Source: Phocaeicola salanitronis DSM 18170 (GTDB lineage: Bacteria; Bacteroidota; Bacteroidia; Bacteroidales; Bacteroidaceae). From it: DNA of 64,000 nt. Below the pieces are notes generated by a model. The model made no database searches and had not been told where the DNA came from. It saw nothing but the letters and a program-made list of their open reading frames with translations. Position numbers and translations under genes: made by a program. Of this stretch, positions 1 to 9,124 are shown in pieces. The DNA is taken from NCBI RefSeq assembly GCF_000190575.1, contig NC_015164.1, positions 4,054,001 to 4,118,000 on the forward strand, written 5' to 3'. The stretch's first letter is position 1. Each line of letters opens with the position of its first letter.

Positions 1-1
1 A

Positions 2-2137
2 TGTGTTTGGATTGTCGCTCATCGTCGTGAACTTGTAGAGCAAATAGAAACGACCGTCGCACGATACAGCATATCCAAAGAGTATGGAAAGGTGAAAGTG
101 TTGTCCATACAATGGCTGTCAAGGCATTGGGAGGACGTGGATGATGAAAGGCCGAGCCTGATTGTGATAGACGAAGCCCATCATGCATTGGCGAAAACCT
201 ACCAGGAACTGTGGCTACGCTATCCTGAAGCGAAGAAATTAGGTATGACCGCCACGCCTTGCCGACTGAACCGCAAGGGGTTCACGGACTTGTTTGACAC
301 GCTCATCACATCGGACAGCATAGCGGACTTCATCCGTCAAGGGTGGCTTTCGCCTTTTGATTATGTATCCATACGTCCAGACAGTGAAGACCAAAAGCTA
401 ATAGACGGTTTGGAAAAACGTGGGGCGGACGGAGATTTCCAAGTAAAGGAGATGGATACCGTGCTGAACAAACGGCCAAGCATCGAGAGACTGTATGAAA
501 GCGTAAGACAATACGCCGACGGAAAGAAAGGCATAATCTATGCAATAAGTATCAGCCACGCACGGAATATCGCGGAATATTACAAGGGACACGGAATGAA
601 CGCCGTCGCCATAGACAGCAAGACACCTGCAAAAGAGCGAAAACGACTTGTAGAGGATTTCCGGCAAGGCGGAATACAGGTACTGGTCAACGTGGATGTG
701 TTCAGCGAGGGGTTCGATTGCCCGGACGTGGAGTTCGTGCAATTGGCACGCCCTACCCTCTCGCTTTCCAAGTACCTGCAGCAGGTGGGACGCGGACTAC
801 GAAAAACGGTGGGAAAGGAAAGCTGCATGATTATCGACAACGTGGGGCTTTACCGCCTGTTCGGCCTGCCGACTGCCTATCGTGACTGGCAGGCGATGTT
901 CGAAGGACGGCTGGCCGGAAAAGGCTATCCCGCCGCAAACGCAAGAAATGTTTCCTATATGGCTGCCGGACAAGTGAAAGACGAGACATTGAATGCGGAC
1001 GGCTTGCTGGAGACGATTGTATCGCACGGACAGTTGATGGATTACCTGCAAAACGGTTCTTCCCTGTTTGATAATAACGCTTCGCAAGCGGAAACTCTGA
1101 CACCATATAAAGACCGTCAAAGCGGGCTTTGGGGATTGAAAATGGGACAGACTATCACCGCCAAAGCGCAATACCGCACCGTATTTGACGTGAAAGACAA
1201 TTGTGCTGCCGTGAGGTTCGAAGACAACCGGGTCGGCATCACGGATGGGAACGGGAACATACGGATGAAGCTCAACCGGTATCGGTACATGAAATTCCTG
1301 CCGGACGACATTGTTGCCGTGACGGACAATACCGGACATACATTTTACATTGATTTGAAAACAGCCAAACTGTATAACGGGAAACCGGAAGTGCTGAAAT
1401 ACGGGAGGATTGAGATGCTGAGGGTCGGAATGGTGTATTATAGCCGCACCAAGAATGTCTATAAGAGTCCGTTGGGAATAAACAGTTTTGACTTGGTGCC
1501 ACGTGGCTTCTATTTGCGGATTTATACCAGTCTGACCGACAACTGTAAGTTCAGACACATAGACAGCGAGGATGCTTTCCTTCATCAGGATTGTGTGTGC
1601 ATCCTGGCGAATGACGAAGAAGAATACTATGGATTCTGCGGCGAACTTGCAGACGGCAGCATCGTGATTACGGACGGAAAGGGAAATTACCACCATGCCA
1701 TGGACGGCAAGGAGAAGCAATACATCGCCTGCGAGCACCCAAAAACACAAGACGAGGATTTTGATGTGGCGGTGTCACGACTGAAAGCGGAAGCCGAGGC
1801 GAGAGCCGCTAAGATGAAAGCGGACCATCAACGGGAAAAAGAAAAGAAACAGCAGATGCGACTGGCTAAAATACAAGATGCCGTTCCGTTCCAATCGGGA
1901 TTGAAATGGGGGTTGAGAGCAGGCAGCCGCGTCATCGTGCCGCCCATTTACCGTAGCATACAGAACCCCGTGGGCAACTATTGTGTCGTGGAAACCAATC
2001 CCCGTCAATGGGGCATCATCAGGCTGGATGGCAAGGTGGTGGTAGAGGCACGGTACACGAATGTGGAGATAAGCAATGGCGGGACAGCCCGGTTGACCGT
2101 CTTCCCTGGCATAACAAAGACGGTGAATTTAAAATAG
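2..2137 (+). CDS. DEAD/DEAH-box helicase with WG-type C-terminal repeats (5' partial)
   Basis: Superfamily 2 helicase that continues left of the window; the frame is open from position 2, so the methionine at 92 is internal. Visible motifs in order: AHRRELVEQ (motif Ia), DEAHHA (Walker B, motif II), TATP (motif III), a VNVDVFSEGFD stretch (motif V) and QQVGRGLRK (motif VI). Walker A must lie upstream. After the helicase core come about 350 residues that are rich in short beta-like WG units (LWGLKMG, LKWGLRAG, QWGIIRLDG), resembling WG repeats, with a charged helix around residues 580-610. It likely remodels or unwinds DNA for the mobile element; the substrate is unknown. A strong terminator follows. 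The helicase call is sure, the role is inferred. Confidence 0.9.
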   Translation, partial: CVWIVAHRRELVEQIETTVARYSISKEYGKVKVLSIQWLSRHWEDVDDERPSLIVIDEAHHALAKTYQELWLRYPEAKKLGMTATPCRLNRKGFTDLFDTLITSDSIADFIRQGWLSPFDYVSIRPDSEDQKLIDGLEKRGADGDFQVKEMDTVLNKRPSIERLYESVRQYADGKKGIIYAISISHARNIAEYYKGHGMNAVAIDSKTPAKERKRLVEDFRQGGIQVLVNVDVFSEGFDCPDVEFVQLARPTLSLSKYLQQVGRGLRKTVGKESCMIIDNVGLYRLFGLPTAYRDWQAMFEGRLAGKGYPAANARNVSYMAAGQVKDETLNADGLLETIVSHGQLMDYLQNGSSLFDNNASQAETLTPYKDRQSGLWGLKMGQTITAKAQYRTVFDVKDNCAAVRFEDNRVGITDGNGNIRMKLNRYRYMKFLPDDIVAVTDNTGHTFYIDLKTAKLYNGKPEVLKYGRIEMLRVGMVYYSRTKNVYKSPLGINSFDLVPRGFYLRIYTSLTDNCKFRHIDSEDAFLHQDCVCILANDEEEYYGFCGELADGSIVITDGKGNYHHAMDGKEKQYIACEHPKTQDEDFDVAVSRLKAEAEARAAKMKADHQREKEKKQQMRLAKIQDAVPFQSGLKWGLRAGSRVIVPPIYRSIQNPVGNYCVVETNPRQWGIIRLDGKVVVEARYTNVEISNGGTARLTVFPGITKTVNLK

Positions 2138-2177
2138 TCCTGAAGTTTGCCTGTTGTTTTTTGCGGACTTGTAGTGG

Positions 2178-2227
2178 ATGCCATTCCCTATTCCTTATCA
2201 TGAAGGAATGAGGAATGGCATTTTTTT
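2178..2227 (+). terminator. Rho-independent terminator after the helicase gene
   Basis: ATGCCATTCC (2178-2187) pairs with GGAATGGCAT (2212-2221). An inner TTCCTT/AAGGAA stem continues the hairpin, and a T run follows directly. It lies 40 bases after the helicase stop codon. Confidence 0.85.
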
Positions 2228-2319
2228 CGAAATATCTTTAAGAAAAGTGGCAAAATACAAGCAGGATTTTTTGCATAAATGGAAAGATTGTTTAACTTAG
2301 TAGTCTAATAATCAAAGGT

Positions 2320-2703
2320 ATGGAGTACATTGTATTACTGGCTTTTGCCTATATTCTTTTGAAATTGTGCGGGAAAATGCTAAGGCATTTCCTATCGCCG
2401 GAGACAACCGCTTTCTGGTTGGTTGTCATCGGGTTGTGCCTGTTCGGGTTGGAATGGGTCGGATTGTTGTTGATAGCGTGGCGGTACATTGTGATACCGA
2501 TTGGAATATATTATGAGAGGCATCCGGGGCGCAGGTATAACAGGAAAAGCAATGTAAATTCAATTATCAACCGGGCGGTCATGTGGCTGATACCCGTGTT
2601 CTGGCCATCCCTGATAGCAAGGATGTTCTTGTCGGGAAAGACCTATAAGCCGGGGATGAATGAATATGACTACGAGCAGTTCTTAAAAGGAAATGGAAAG
2701 TAA
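2320..2703 (+). CDS. Small multi-pass membrane protein, unknown function
   Basis: 127 residues with hydrophobic segments at about 2-20, 32-60 and 86-104, and a basic loop (RHPGRRYNRKS) between the second and third. I recognise no family. It stands alone between the helicase terminator and a convergent peptidase gene whose stop codon lies two bases away. The ATG start fits the hydrophobic N-terminus. Confidence 0.6.
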   Translation: MEYIVLLAFAYILLKLCGKMLRHFLSPETTAFWLVVIGLCLFGLEWVGLLLIAWRYIVIPIGIYYERHPGRRYNRKSNVNSIINRAVMWLIPVFWPSLIARMFLSGKTYKPGMNEYDYEQFLKGNGK

Positions 2704-2705
2704 GC

Positions 2706-3362
2706 TCAGCCGATTGCCAGACGTGCCAATGCTTCTTCACGGGTTTCCTTAATCAACTGAAGCAAGATGGCCGGGTCAATGTGCTTCTTGCCGTATTTGG
2801 CGGTGATGTGCAAGTGCGGACCGGTACTACGCCCCGTGTTGCCACTGATAGCCACTACTTCTCCTGGTAAGACCTGTGCGCCTTTCTTTGCCAATGTCTT
2901 TGAAAGATGGCAATAGCTGACAGTGTAGTCACCGTGACGGAGGACAATGTAATTGCCAGAACGCTTATCAGAAGATACTTTTATGACCTCGCCAGGCATC
3001 ATGGCATAGACCTCCTCGCTGTTTGCCCGCAAGTCCAACCCTTTGTGGTTGCTACGTTTGCCTGTAAAAGGATCTTTGCGCCTTCCAAAAGGTGAAGTGA
3101 CTATGATTTTCTTCAAAGGGTAAGACACGCTCATATAACAGCCTATCCAATGGCTCCGCATTTCATCTGGCTGTTTCCCTGCAATCGAAGTAAAGGAAAC
3201 AAGTTTGTCTGCTTCTCCATCTCCGGGGAGGCATTTTGTTTCTGTAGGCTCGGCCACTCCCTGCATTTTGTACAGTGGCTTGCTATATGCAATGGTATGG
3301 AACTGTGCTTGTAAGGACAAGCAACAGAATGATAAAGTGAGTAATAGCCATGACTTTTTCAT
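2706..3362 (-). CDS. Secreted M23 metallopeptidase (lysostaphin fold)
   Basis: Predicted periplasmic peptidoglycan endopeptidase. I chose the ATG at 3362 because it gives a clean signal peptide (MKKSWLLLTLSFCCLSLQAQ) and leaves 218 residues; the longer frame upstream has no signal-peptide form. The M23 active site is complete: NHKGLDL (H-x3-D zinc ligands), YCHLS, and GPHLH (H-x-H). GRRKDPFTGK is the usual pre-motif loop. It is convergent with the upstream membrane-protein gene. A near-perfect -7 box lies only four bases ahead of the ATG, so the mRNA may be leaderless. This is the only M23 domain in the window with all catalytic residues, so it could open the wall for the element, or be unrelated cargo. 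Confidence 0.9.
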   Translation of the reverse strand: MKKSWLLLTLSFCCLSLQAQFHTIAYSKPLYKMQGVAEPTETKCLPGDGEADKLVSFTSIAGKQPDEMRSHWIGCYMSVSYPLKKIIVTSPFGRRKDPFTGKRSNHKGLDLRANSEEVYAMMPGEVIKVSSDKRSGNYIVLRHGDYTVSYCHLSKTLAKKGAQVLPGEVVAISGNTGRSTGPHLHITAKYGKKHIDPAILLQLIKETREEALARLAIG

Positions 3363-3366
3363 GGCA

Positions 3367-3374
3367 CAAAAGTA
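3367..3374 (-). promoter_or_regulatory. -7 box for the M23 peptidase gene
   Basis: On the - strand the sequence reads TACTTTTG, an exact TAnnTTTG match. It ends four bases before the ATG at 3362, which places the start of transcription at or beside the start codon. Confidence 0.45.
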
Positions 3375-3465
3375 ATATGTAGATGCGTATAAAGGGAAGA
3401 ATTGCAATGAGAATGGTCATATTATAAGATTTTATAGGGAATCAGACCTACGAATCAGATTTAGA

Positions 3466-3774
3466 GTGTCTATAAAGTCAAGGCTGACCGAGGAAGTGCA
3501 ACCCGACTATGTGGTGTTGACGTTACCCATCGGCAAGCCCCATCAAGAAAGCCCCATCAAGAAGGACTTGATGAGAGCGTTAATATTGGATTTCTGCAAA
3601 GAGCCCAAAAACTTTTTGGAAATAATGAATTTGCTCAATTTGAAAGACAGGGTAAACTTCAAGCGAGTGTATATTTCTCCCTTGATTGCGGAAGGTTTGC
3701 TGTCAATGACAGACCCCGACAGCCCAACCAGCAGAAACCAAATGTATGTGGCAACCAAGACTGAAAAGTCCTAA
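3466..3774 (+). pseudogene. C-terminal winged-helix fragment of a larger protein
   Basis: 102 residues from a GTG. The frame is open further upstream without a good start codon, so this looks like the tail of a decayed gene. The segment from LILDFCKEPK to RNQMYVAT resembles the C-terminal winged-helix region seen in AlbA_2/RecG-like ATP-binding regulators and some Fic proteins; that assignment is from memory of the pattern only. No catalytic domain remains. A strong inverted repeat follows. It could be a small DNA-binding protein if the GTG is used. Confidence 0.4.
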
Positions 3775-3805
3775 TTGCACCTATAAACATAACCACTTAT
3801 ACCCG

Positions 3806-3850
3806 AATGGGGCTTCCCAAGGCACGTTCATGCCGGGAAGCCCCATTCTT
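3806..3850 (+). terminator. Terminator-like 13-bp perfect inverted repeat
   Basis: AATGGGGCTTCCC (3806-3818) is the exact reverse complement of 3835-3847, with a 16-base loop. It lies between the decayed gene fragment and the long transfer operon and insulates the operon from upstream reading. Confidence 0.7.
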
Positions 3851-3958
3851 CGTTTTGAGTATGATTGATAGTATGATTTTTCTCTTCAGCTATAAATAAC
3901 CCAAAATCTGAGCATTTTTCTTCCCGGCTTTTACTTTGCTTCATTCTACCGCCTTACA

Positions 3959-3992
3959 TTTGTCCAAGTGTAACAACTATAATTTGGACGAA
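3959..3992 (+). promoter_or_regulatory. Promoter region and possible operator of the transfer operon
   Basis: TTTG at 3959-3962 and a -7-like TATAATTTG at 3978-3986 are spaced like a Bacteroidota promoter. The same stretch holds an inverted repeat, TTTGTCCAA (3959-3967) and TTGGACGAA (3984-3992, one mismatch), which runs into the ATG of the first operon gene. A repressor bound here would cover promoter and start codon. Function is inferred. Confidence 0.4.
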
Positions 3993-4756
3993 TGAACAGA
4001 TACAAATTCTCGGAAGAGGAAGTACCCTACGGTACTCTCGAACAATTCGGGCTGACAAGGGAGATGGTTGGTGACCTGCCGGTGGATGTACTGCAAGCCA
4101 TCCTTTCAGGCCGCCGCTCACCCGTTTTGCCCATCCGTGCGGATGATTCGGAAGGCAACACCATCCATGCAAGAACTCGCTTCTCGTTGGTGCGGCGTGA
4201 GGACGGCACAGCCGACGTGCTGTTTTACCCAGTACTGGTAGAAAGCCGCCTAGAGCGGTTCAGTGATGAACAAAAACAACGCCTGTTGGAAGGAAAGGCG
4301 GTCATCGCACCGATGCATGGCGACAATGCTACCCCTGTACAGGCATTCCACCAGATAGATTCCGGCACGAAGCAAATCCTTTCCGTTCCCACACCCGTCA
4401 TCGGACGCAACCTGCAAATCATAGCTGATGAATTCCATCTTTCTACAGCGGAAATCAACTGCCTGCAAGTGGGTGAACCGCTAACCGTGGCTGAGGGCGA
4501 CGACCTGATGACCATCGGCATTGACCTGAACGAGCCGACCGGCATCTTGGTATGTGTGGGTGACGGCGTACAATGGAAACAGGAAGCGAAACGCGAGTGG
4601 GACAAGTATAACTTCGGCTGTTTCGGCTGCTGGGTGGCAGACGGCGAAGGCGGACTTGACTATGTGCATGAGGACGACTACACCGAAGAAATGTGGAACG
4701 AGTTGAAGCGGAGCAGCCAGCGCAGGATGCAGAACGCCAACACTCCCAAAATGTAA
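3992..4756 (+). CDS. DUF4099 domain protein of a Bacteroidales mobile element
   Basis: 254 residues, first gene of the left-arm operon. Residues about 10-110 match the DUF4099 pattern (GTLEQFGLTREMVGDLPVDVL, then RFSLVRREDGTADVLFYPV), a family common on Bacteroidales conjugative elements and of unknown biochemical role. The second half resembles the DUF3945-type extensions that often follow it. No signal peptide or membrane segment, so probably cytoplasmic. The next gene begins six bases after the stop. The inverted repeat over the promoter suggests repression of the whole operon at this point. Confidence 0.75.
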   Translation: MNRYKFSEEEVPYGTLEQFGLTREMVGDLPVDVLQAILSGRRSPVLPIRADDSEGNTIHARTRFSLVRREDGTADVLFYPVLVESRLERFSDEQKQRLLEGKAVIAPMHGDNATPVQAFHQIDSGTKQILSVPTPVIGRNLQIIADEFHLSTAEINCLQVGEPLTVAEGDDLMTIGIDLNEPTGILVCVGDGVQWKQEAKREWDKYNFGCFGCWVADGEGGLDYVHEDDYTEEMWNELKRSSQRRMQNANTPKM

Positions 4757-4762
4757 GGCATC

Positions 4763-4987
4763 ATGGCAAAGGAAGAATACTATCCGGAAGAGACCCTCGT
4801 GGAAAAGGTGCAAAGCGGTGAGTACGGTTGGAAAGACTATGTATGGTACCATTCGAGGGAGTGGAGAACAGAATACGAAAAGTACTGCCGCCTGCGTGAC
4901 CTGCCAATGGACGACGACACCGCCTTGCGCTTCCTCGACATGAAGCAGGAGGAGATGGAAACGGCACTCGCCTACGGCGATGCCTGA
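4763..4987 (+). CDS. Small acidic protein, unknown function
   Basis: 74 residues, rich in Asp/Glu and Tyr, no recognised family. It starts six bases after the previous stop, inside the operon, which is the main support that it is real. Likely cytoplasmic. Confidence 0.6.
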   Translation: MAKEEYYPEETLVEKVQSGEYGWKDYVWYHSREWRTEYEKYCRLRDLPMDDDTALRFLDMKQEEMETALAYGDA

Positions 4988-5018
4988 TGAGCATATAACC
5001 GCATGACAACAATATGAA

Positions 5019-6620
5019 ATGAGCATACGAAAGAACACTAACCCACGCCCTTTGGAACTGCCGCCGGAGATGCGAGACCTGCTGGCCCGCAACGGCATGA
5101 GGGGGCATATAGCAGGAAGCAGCGAGGGTTTTGTCCTGATTGTGCAGGGACATGATTCCCCGTTGCTTTCCTATCCCATCACCGAAAAACAGCTGCAAGC
5201 ACTGACCGACTGGGGTACGAATTACGCAAACCGAAAGTGCTATAACACCTTCGCAAGTATTGTGGCGGCGGACTTCGACCTGCCCAGGGATTTCGTACAC
5301 GCACGGAATGCCAACGGACGGGTGGCCATGGGCTTACACGGCTACCGTATCGGCGCTGGTGAATACGGACGATCAGGTTGGGCGCATCCCATGTACCGCC
5401 ACCCATGGGGAGCGTGTTTTCTCGGCTGGACACCCCGGCAGCAGGACGGCTTCCACCTGCGGCGCATAGGCGGCAACCTCTATTTTCCCGGCGCACCGAT
5501 AGTGCCTAACCGCCCCGACGGACGCATGAAACCCGGAGAACTGCAAAGCGGCGGTTATGGTTTCTACTACAAGGGGCAACCCACCACGACAGTAGCCGGA
5601 CAGGATGTGTTGGAGGAACTGGAAACGGTCATCACACCTTTGCAACCCAGGCCACGACCCACCGAACCGGCCAAGCCTTACCACACGCTCATCACTTCCC
5701 CCGTCTATTTCACCAACGAGAAATGGCAGGAATGCTTAGCGAGCCACGGCATACTCATAGATTCCGAGCGCAAGACGCTGACCATACAGTCTTCCTCCGT
5801 CTCTGCCGATTTGCAGTATGACCTGAAAGACGAGGAATTGGCAGCTTTGACTAACAACTCTGCACAGGATGTGCCGGTGGAAAAACGGCTGGAAATCATT
5901 AATGGCATCATCAAGGAGGATTTTTCCGCACCTATCACAATGGACATGTTGAATAGTGACAAGATGATTGCCATCGAACTGCATCCGGCGGTCAAGGAAG
6001 ACTTGGACCGCCAGCTTTCCCAAGTGGGGCAAATAGAGCAAGGCGGGCAAGGGCAATATGTCAATGAAGGCCTGTCCGTAGAGCCTGAAGAAAGGGTACT
6101 GCACAAGGGAACGGTGGTGATGGACGGTAACGACCTCGCCTACATCAACCCGGACAAGGGCTGGTTCCGAGAGGGCCGGCATGGACGGGAGGTGACCGTG
6201 GACGAGATACGGGTAGAACCCACCGAAACTGAGGGCAAGTACCGCATGACCGCCGTCATAGACGGCGAAGCAGTGAGCCACGAAATCACCCAAAAGCAAT
6301 ATGACAAGTTCATGGCCATTGATGACTACCACCGCCTAAAACTGTTTTCCAAGATATTCGGGGAAGTGGACATGAAGTCGAGGGACAACGTGCCGTTGGG
6401 AACGAAAATCGGGGCGGCTTTGTTGGCGGGCGTAGCCGTCATGGGCGAACTGGGCCGTGGACCACGCCCCGACATTTACCTGGAAAAGCATGGCCCTCCA
6501 CCGCCTCACCGGTGTTACTTCAAGCCCGGAGTGGACACCCCTATGGACGTGGCGGCACGCAATTATGAAGCAGCCGTGAACACGGAACGGATGCAGCATG
6601 AAATGAGACATGGAATGTGA
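5019..6620 (+). CDS. Large DUF3945-like protein of the transfer operon
   Basis: 533 residues without a signal peptide. Residues about 60-190 form a compact region with many Gly, Trp and Arg (YGRSGWAHPMYRHPWG). Two similar segments, around 225-300 and 370-450, each end in an EITQKQYDKF or DLKDEELAAL type helix, as in DUF3945 proteins of Bacteroidales elements. A hydrophobic stretch (GAALLAGVAVMGELG, about 468-482) is the only possible membrane contact. Role unknown; the position among primase-like and transfer proteins suggests DNA handling. Family assignment is by pattern only. Confidence 0.6.
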   Translation: MSIRKNTNPRPLELPPEMRDLLARNGMRGHIAGSSEGFVLIVQGHDSPLLSYPITEKQLQALTDWGTNYANRKCYNTFASIVAADFDLPRDFVHARNANGRVAMGLHGYRIGAGEYGRSGWAHPMYRHPWGACFLGWTPRQQDGFHLRRIGGNLYFPGAPIVPNRPDGRMKPGELQSGGYGFYYKGQPTTTVAGQDVLEELETVITPLQPRPRPTEPAKPYHTLITSPVYFTNEKWQECLASHGILIDSERKTLTIQSSSVSADLQYDLKDEELAALTNNSAQDVPVEKRLEIINGIIKEDFSAPITMDMLNSDKMIAIELHPAVKEDLDRQLSQVGQIEQGGQGQYVNEGLSVEPEERVLHKGTVVMDGNDLAYINPDKGWFREGRHGREVTVDEIRVEPTETEGKYRMTAVIDGEAVSHEITQKQYDKFMAIDDYHRLKLFSKIFGEVDMKSRDNVPLGTKIGAALLAGVAVMGELGRGPRPDIYLEKHGPPPPHRCYFKPGVDTPMDVAARNYEAAVNTERMQHEMRHGM

Positions 6621-6666
6621 TTCAACGAAGAGCGAAAAATTAAGAATGAAGAATTGAGAACCAATC

Positions 6667-7917
6667 ATGGCTGAACTGACCTACGAGGATTACAAGAGGC
6701 GGCTGAGCATCCAGGAGTTGCTGGTGGACGCGGGCTATCGGCTGAACCGCCGTGACGGCCTGCGCTATCCGTCGTATGTGCGCATTGACAGCGATGGGCG
6801 GCGTGTGCGAGGAGACAAGTTCATCGTCACGGCCAACGGCTTCTGTTGTTTCCAGCCGCCCGAACGCAAGAATTACAATGTCATTTCCTTCATCAAGGAA
6901 CATCCCCACTTCTTTGCCGAATACACTCCGGGGATGTCCGCCGACCGGTTGGTCAACCTCGTATGCCGCCGTCTGTTGAACGAGCCGCAAGAAATCCGTG
7001 AAACAAGGATATTCAACCCAAACAAGAATGGCAAACCGTTTGACATGGATGAATACGACCTGCAAGCCTTCCGCATGGACGATTGGGAGAGCCAGAAAAA
7101 GTTCTATCCCTATTTCAAGAACCGGGGCATTGACCTTGACACCCAACGCGCCTTTTGCAGTCATTTCTTCCTTGCCTCCAAGCACCGGACGGACGGCAAG
7201 GTATTTACCAACCTCGCTTTTCCATTGTCACTGCCCGCATGGCCGGGCAAACAGATTGTCGGCTTGGAAGAACGCAGCCGCCCCAATGCCGAGGGTAAGA
7301 CCGCTTATAAAGGCATGGCGGCAGGGAGCAACGCCACCAAGGGAATGTGGATAGCCCAGCTGAACAGCCACCGCAGTGATGTCGGTTTCAACGTCCCGTT
7401 GTCAGGTGTGAAAGACGTGTACTGGTTTGAGAGTGCCTTCGATGCGATGGCGTTCTACCAAATCGAAAAGAAGGAAACTGTGGCATACGCCGACTTGGGC
7501 AATGCCGTGTTCGTTTCCACGGGAGGCACGCCGAGCATCAGGCAGTTTGCCGGGATGCTGGAACAGACCCCTGATGCCAACCACCACCTCTGCTTCGACC
7601 GCGACCAGGCGGGACAGCTCTATGCCGTGAACTTCGCCTTGCAGATGAACGGACGGGTATTCAACTCACACATGACGAAGAAAGACACCTTGGTGGTGAC
7701 TGACCTAACCGGGAAATACGGGAGGACGGAACTGGACGTTCGCACATTTGACTTTGAAGCTATTTGCAAGGAACTTGGCTTGGAGAAAGGACGCATTGAC
7801 TACCGCCCACCCAGCGAGGGCTACAAGGACTGGAACGACCAACTTATGGGCAAACGGATGGATGAGGATAAGGAACAAGAAAATACGGAAGAACGACAAA
7901 CCCGATTCAGACGATGA
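6667..7917 (+). CDS. Toprim-domain primase-like protein
   Basis: 416 residues. The N-terminus (LSIQELLVDAGY, then IVTANGFCCFQP and NVISFI) follows the CHC2-like or DUF3991 start of plasmid primases but without a full zinc finger. The toprim core is visible as WFESAFDAMAFYQI (catalytic Glu) around 250-265 and HLCFDRDQAGQLY (D-x-D equivalent) around 310-322. Such proteins prime complementary-strand synthesis on transferred DNA or act as helicase-linked primases. It overlaps the next gene by four bases (ATGA), so the two are translationally coupled. The toprim call is firm; primase activity is inferred. Confidence 0.75.
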   Translation: MAELTYEDYKRRLSIQELLVDAGYRLNRRDGLRYPSYVRIDSDGRRVRGDKFIVTANGFCCFQPPERKNYNVISFIKEHPHFFAEYTPGMSADRLVNLVCRRLLNEPQEIRETRIFNPNKNGKPFDMDEYDLQAFRMDDWESQKKFYPYFKNRGIDLDTQRAFCSHFFLASKHRTDGKVFTNLAFPLSLPAWPGKQIVGLEERSRPNAEGKTAYKGMAAGSNATKGMWIAQLNSHRSDVGFNVPLSGVKDVYWFESAFDAMAFYQIEKKETVAYADLGNAVFVSTGGTPSIRQFAGMLEQTPDANHHLCFDRDQAGQLYAVNFALQMNGRVFNSHMTKKDTLVVTDLTGKYGRTELDVRTFDFEAICKELGLEKGRIDYRPPSEGYKDWNDQLMGKRMDEDKEQENTEERQTRFRR

Positions 7918-8420
7918 CACAAACTACTTCACAACCGCCATTTACGCGACCCGACACCCTGCAACTGCGGCCACGGACGTTGCAGTTTTTTATCGACAAC
8001 CTGCCGTTGCTGACGCTCGACCTGTGCGGTTACGCTTGTGCCGGGATGGACAGAATGCTGTTCAAGGGATTGTTGCTTTGGTTGTCAGTGGCCATGTCGT
8101 TGGTCTTGGCTTACCGTTTTATCTACCTCAAACGCATGATTTACCGCATTACGGACGAACAACTGATATACGAGCACGGGGTGATTACCCGGAGCAGCGA
8201 TTATGTGGAACTATACCGGGTGGTGGATTTCGCCGAGCGGAGCAACCTGCTGCAACAGCTTTGCGGACTGAAAACCGTGAGCGTCCATTCGGGCGACCGC
8301 ACCACGCCCCGGCTTGACATCATCGGCATGGACATGAACAATGACCTGGTGTCTGTCATCCGTGGACGGGTAGAATTGAACAAACGAAGAAAAGGAATCT
8401 ATGAAATCACGAACCGTTAA
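7914..8420 (+). CDS. PH-domain (bPH2-like) membrane protein
   Basis: 168 residues. A hydrophobic segment at about 48-68 (LLLWLSVAMSLVLAYRFIYL) is followed by YRITDEQLIYEHGVI and then VDFAERSNLLQQLCGLKTVSV, the classic order of bacterial PH-domain proteins. It probably sits in the inner membrane. It is coupled to the toprim gene by an ATGA overlap, and its own end overlaps the start of the next gene by 20 bases. On a conjugative element it may be part of the membrane channel, which is inference. Confidence 0.75.
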   Translation: MTQTTSQPPFTRPDTLQLRPRTLQFFIDNLPLLTLDLCGYACAGMDRMLFKGLLLWLSVAMSLVLAYRFIYLKRMIYRITDEQLIYEHGVITRSSDYVELYRVVDFAERSNLLQQLCGLKTVSVHSGDRTTPRLDIIGMDMNNDLVSVIRGRVELNKRRKGIYEITNR

Positions 8421-9093
8421 GATACCGACTATTGTATTTGCCTTGTGCTTCAGTATCAGTGTACAAGCGCAATACGTGCAGACCAATCCTTTGGAATGGC
8501 TGGCCCTGGCGGAAGGCAACGAGGCCATCAACGGCCAGATACAAGACCAGATAGAGGGGCAGACCAAGACGGCGGTCTTGCAAAACACCATAGCCGCCGA
8601 GTTCAACCGTATCCACGAATGGGAGCGGAAGTACAGCGATTACCTGCAGACGGTGGAAGGTTATGCCTCCTCCTTGAAAGCAGCCACCACCCTGTATGAG
8701 GACGGGGTGCGCATCTTCATCACCCTCGGTAAGCTGCGCAAGGCCGTTACCAGTAATCCGCAGGGCATTGTCGCCACGATGAGTATGAACAACCTCTACA
8801 TTGAAACGGCTACGGAATTGGTTTCAGTTTATACGCTGCTCAGGAATGCCGTGGCCACAGGAGGCCTGCAGAATATGCTGACCGGGGCGGAACGGAGCGA
8901 AACCCTCTGGGCTTTGTCCGACAGGTTGGACGCTTTCAGCAAGAAACTGCACTTGTTGCATCTGAGCATACGCTACTATACGATGACCGATGTATGGAAC
9001 AATGTTACCGCCGGGATGATAGACAGGAGCAACGGGGAAGTTGCCCATGCCGCCTTGGACAGATGGCGAAGGGCGGCAAGGACTATCCAATGA
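8401..9093 (+). CDS. Secreted helical TraI/TrbJ-like (DUF4141-like) conjugation protein, copy 1
   Basis: 230 residues with a signal peptide (cleavage near SVQAQ, residue 22) and then almost entirely helical sequence. Layout and length resemble the CTnDOT TraI (DUF4141) and TrbJ type of periplasmic conjugation proteins. The end, YYTMTDVWNNVTAGM and AALDRWRRAARTIQ, matches the end of the next gene in pattern (KYTSLADVWATIDEG, AAMRRWRRNGDL), so the two are tandem paralogs. Probably periplasmic and part of the mating-pair apparatus. Specific role unknown. Confidence 0.65.
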   Translation: MKSRTVKIPTIVFALCFSISVQAQYVQTNPLEWLALAEGNEAINGQIQDQIEGQTKTAVLQNTIAAEFNRIHEWERKYSDYLQTVEGYASSLKAATTLYEDGVRIFITLGKLRKAVTSNPQGIVATMSMNNLYIETATELVSVYTLLRNAVATGGLQNMLTGAERSETLWALSDRLDAFSKKLHLLHLSIRYYTMTDVWNNVTAGMIDRSNGEVAHAALDRWRRAARTIQ

Positions 9094-9124
9094 AGAATGA
9101 AAAATGATGAATGAAGAATTAAGA

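Noticed and set aside
797..1750. 317-codon - strand frame opposite the helicase
   Set aside because: Antisense shadow of helicase coding sequence; protein has no domain pattern.
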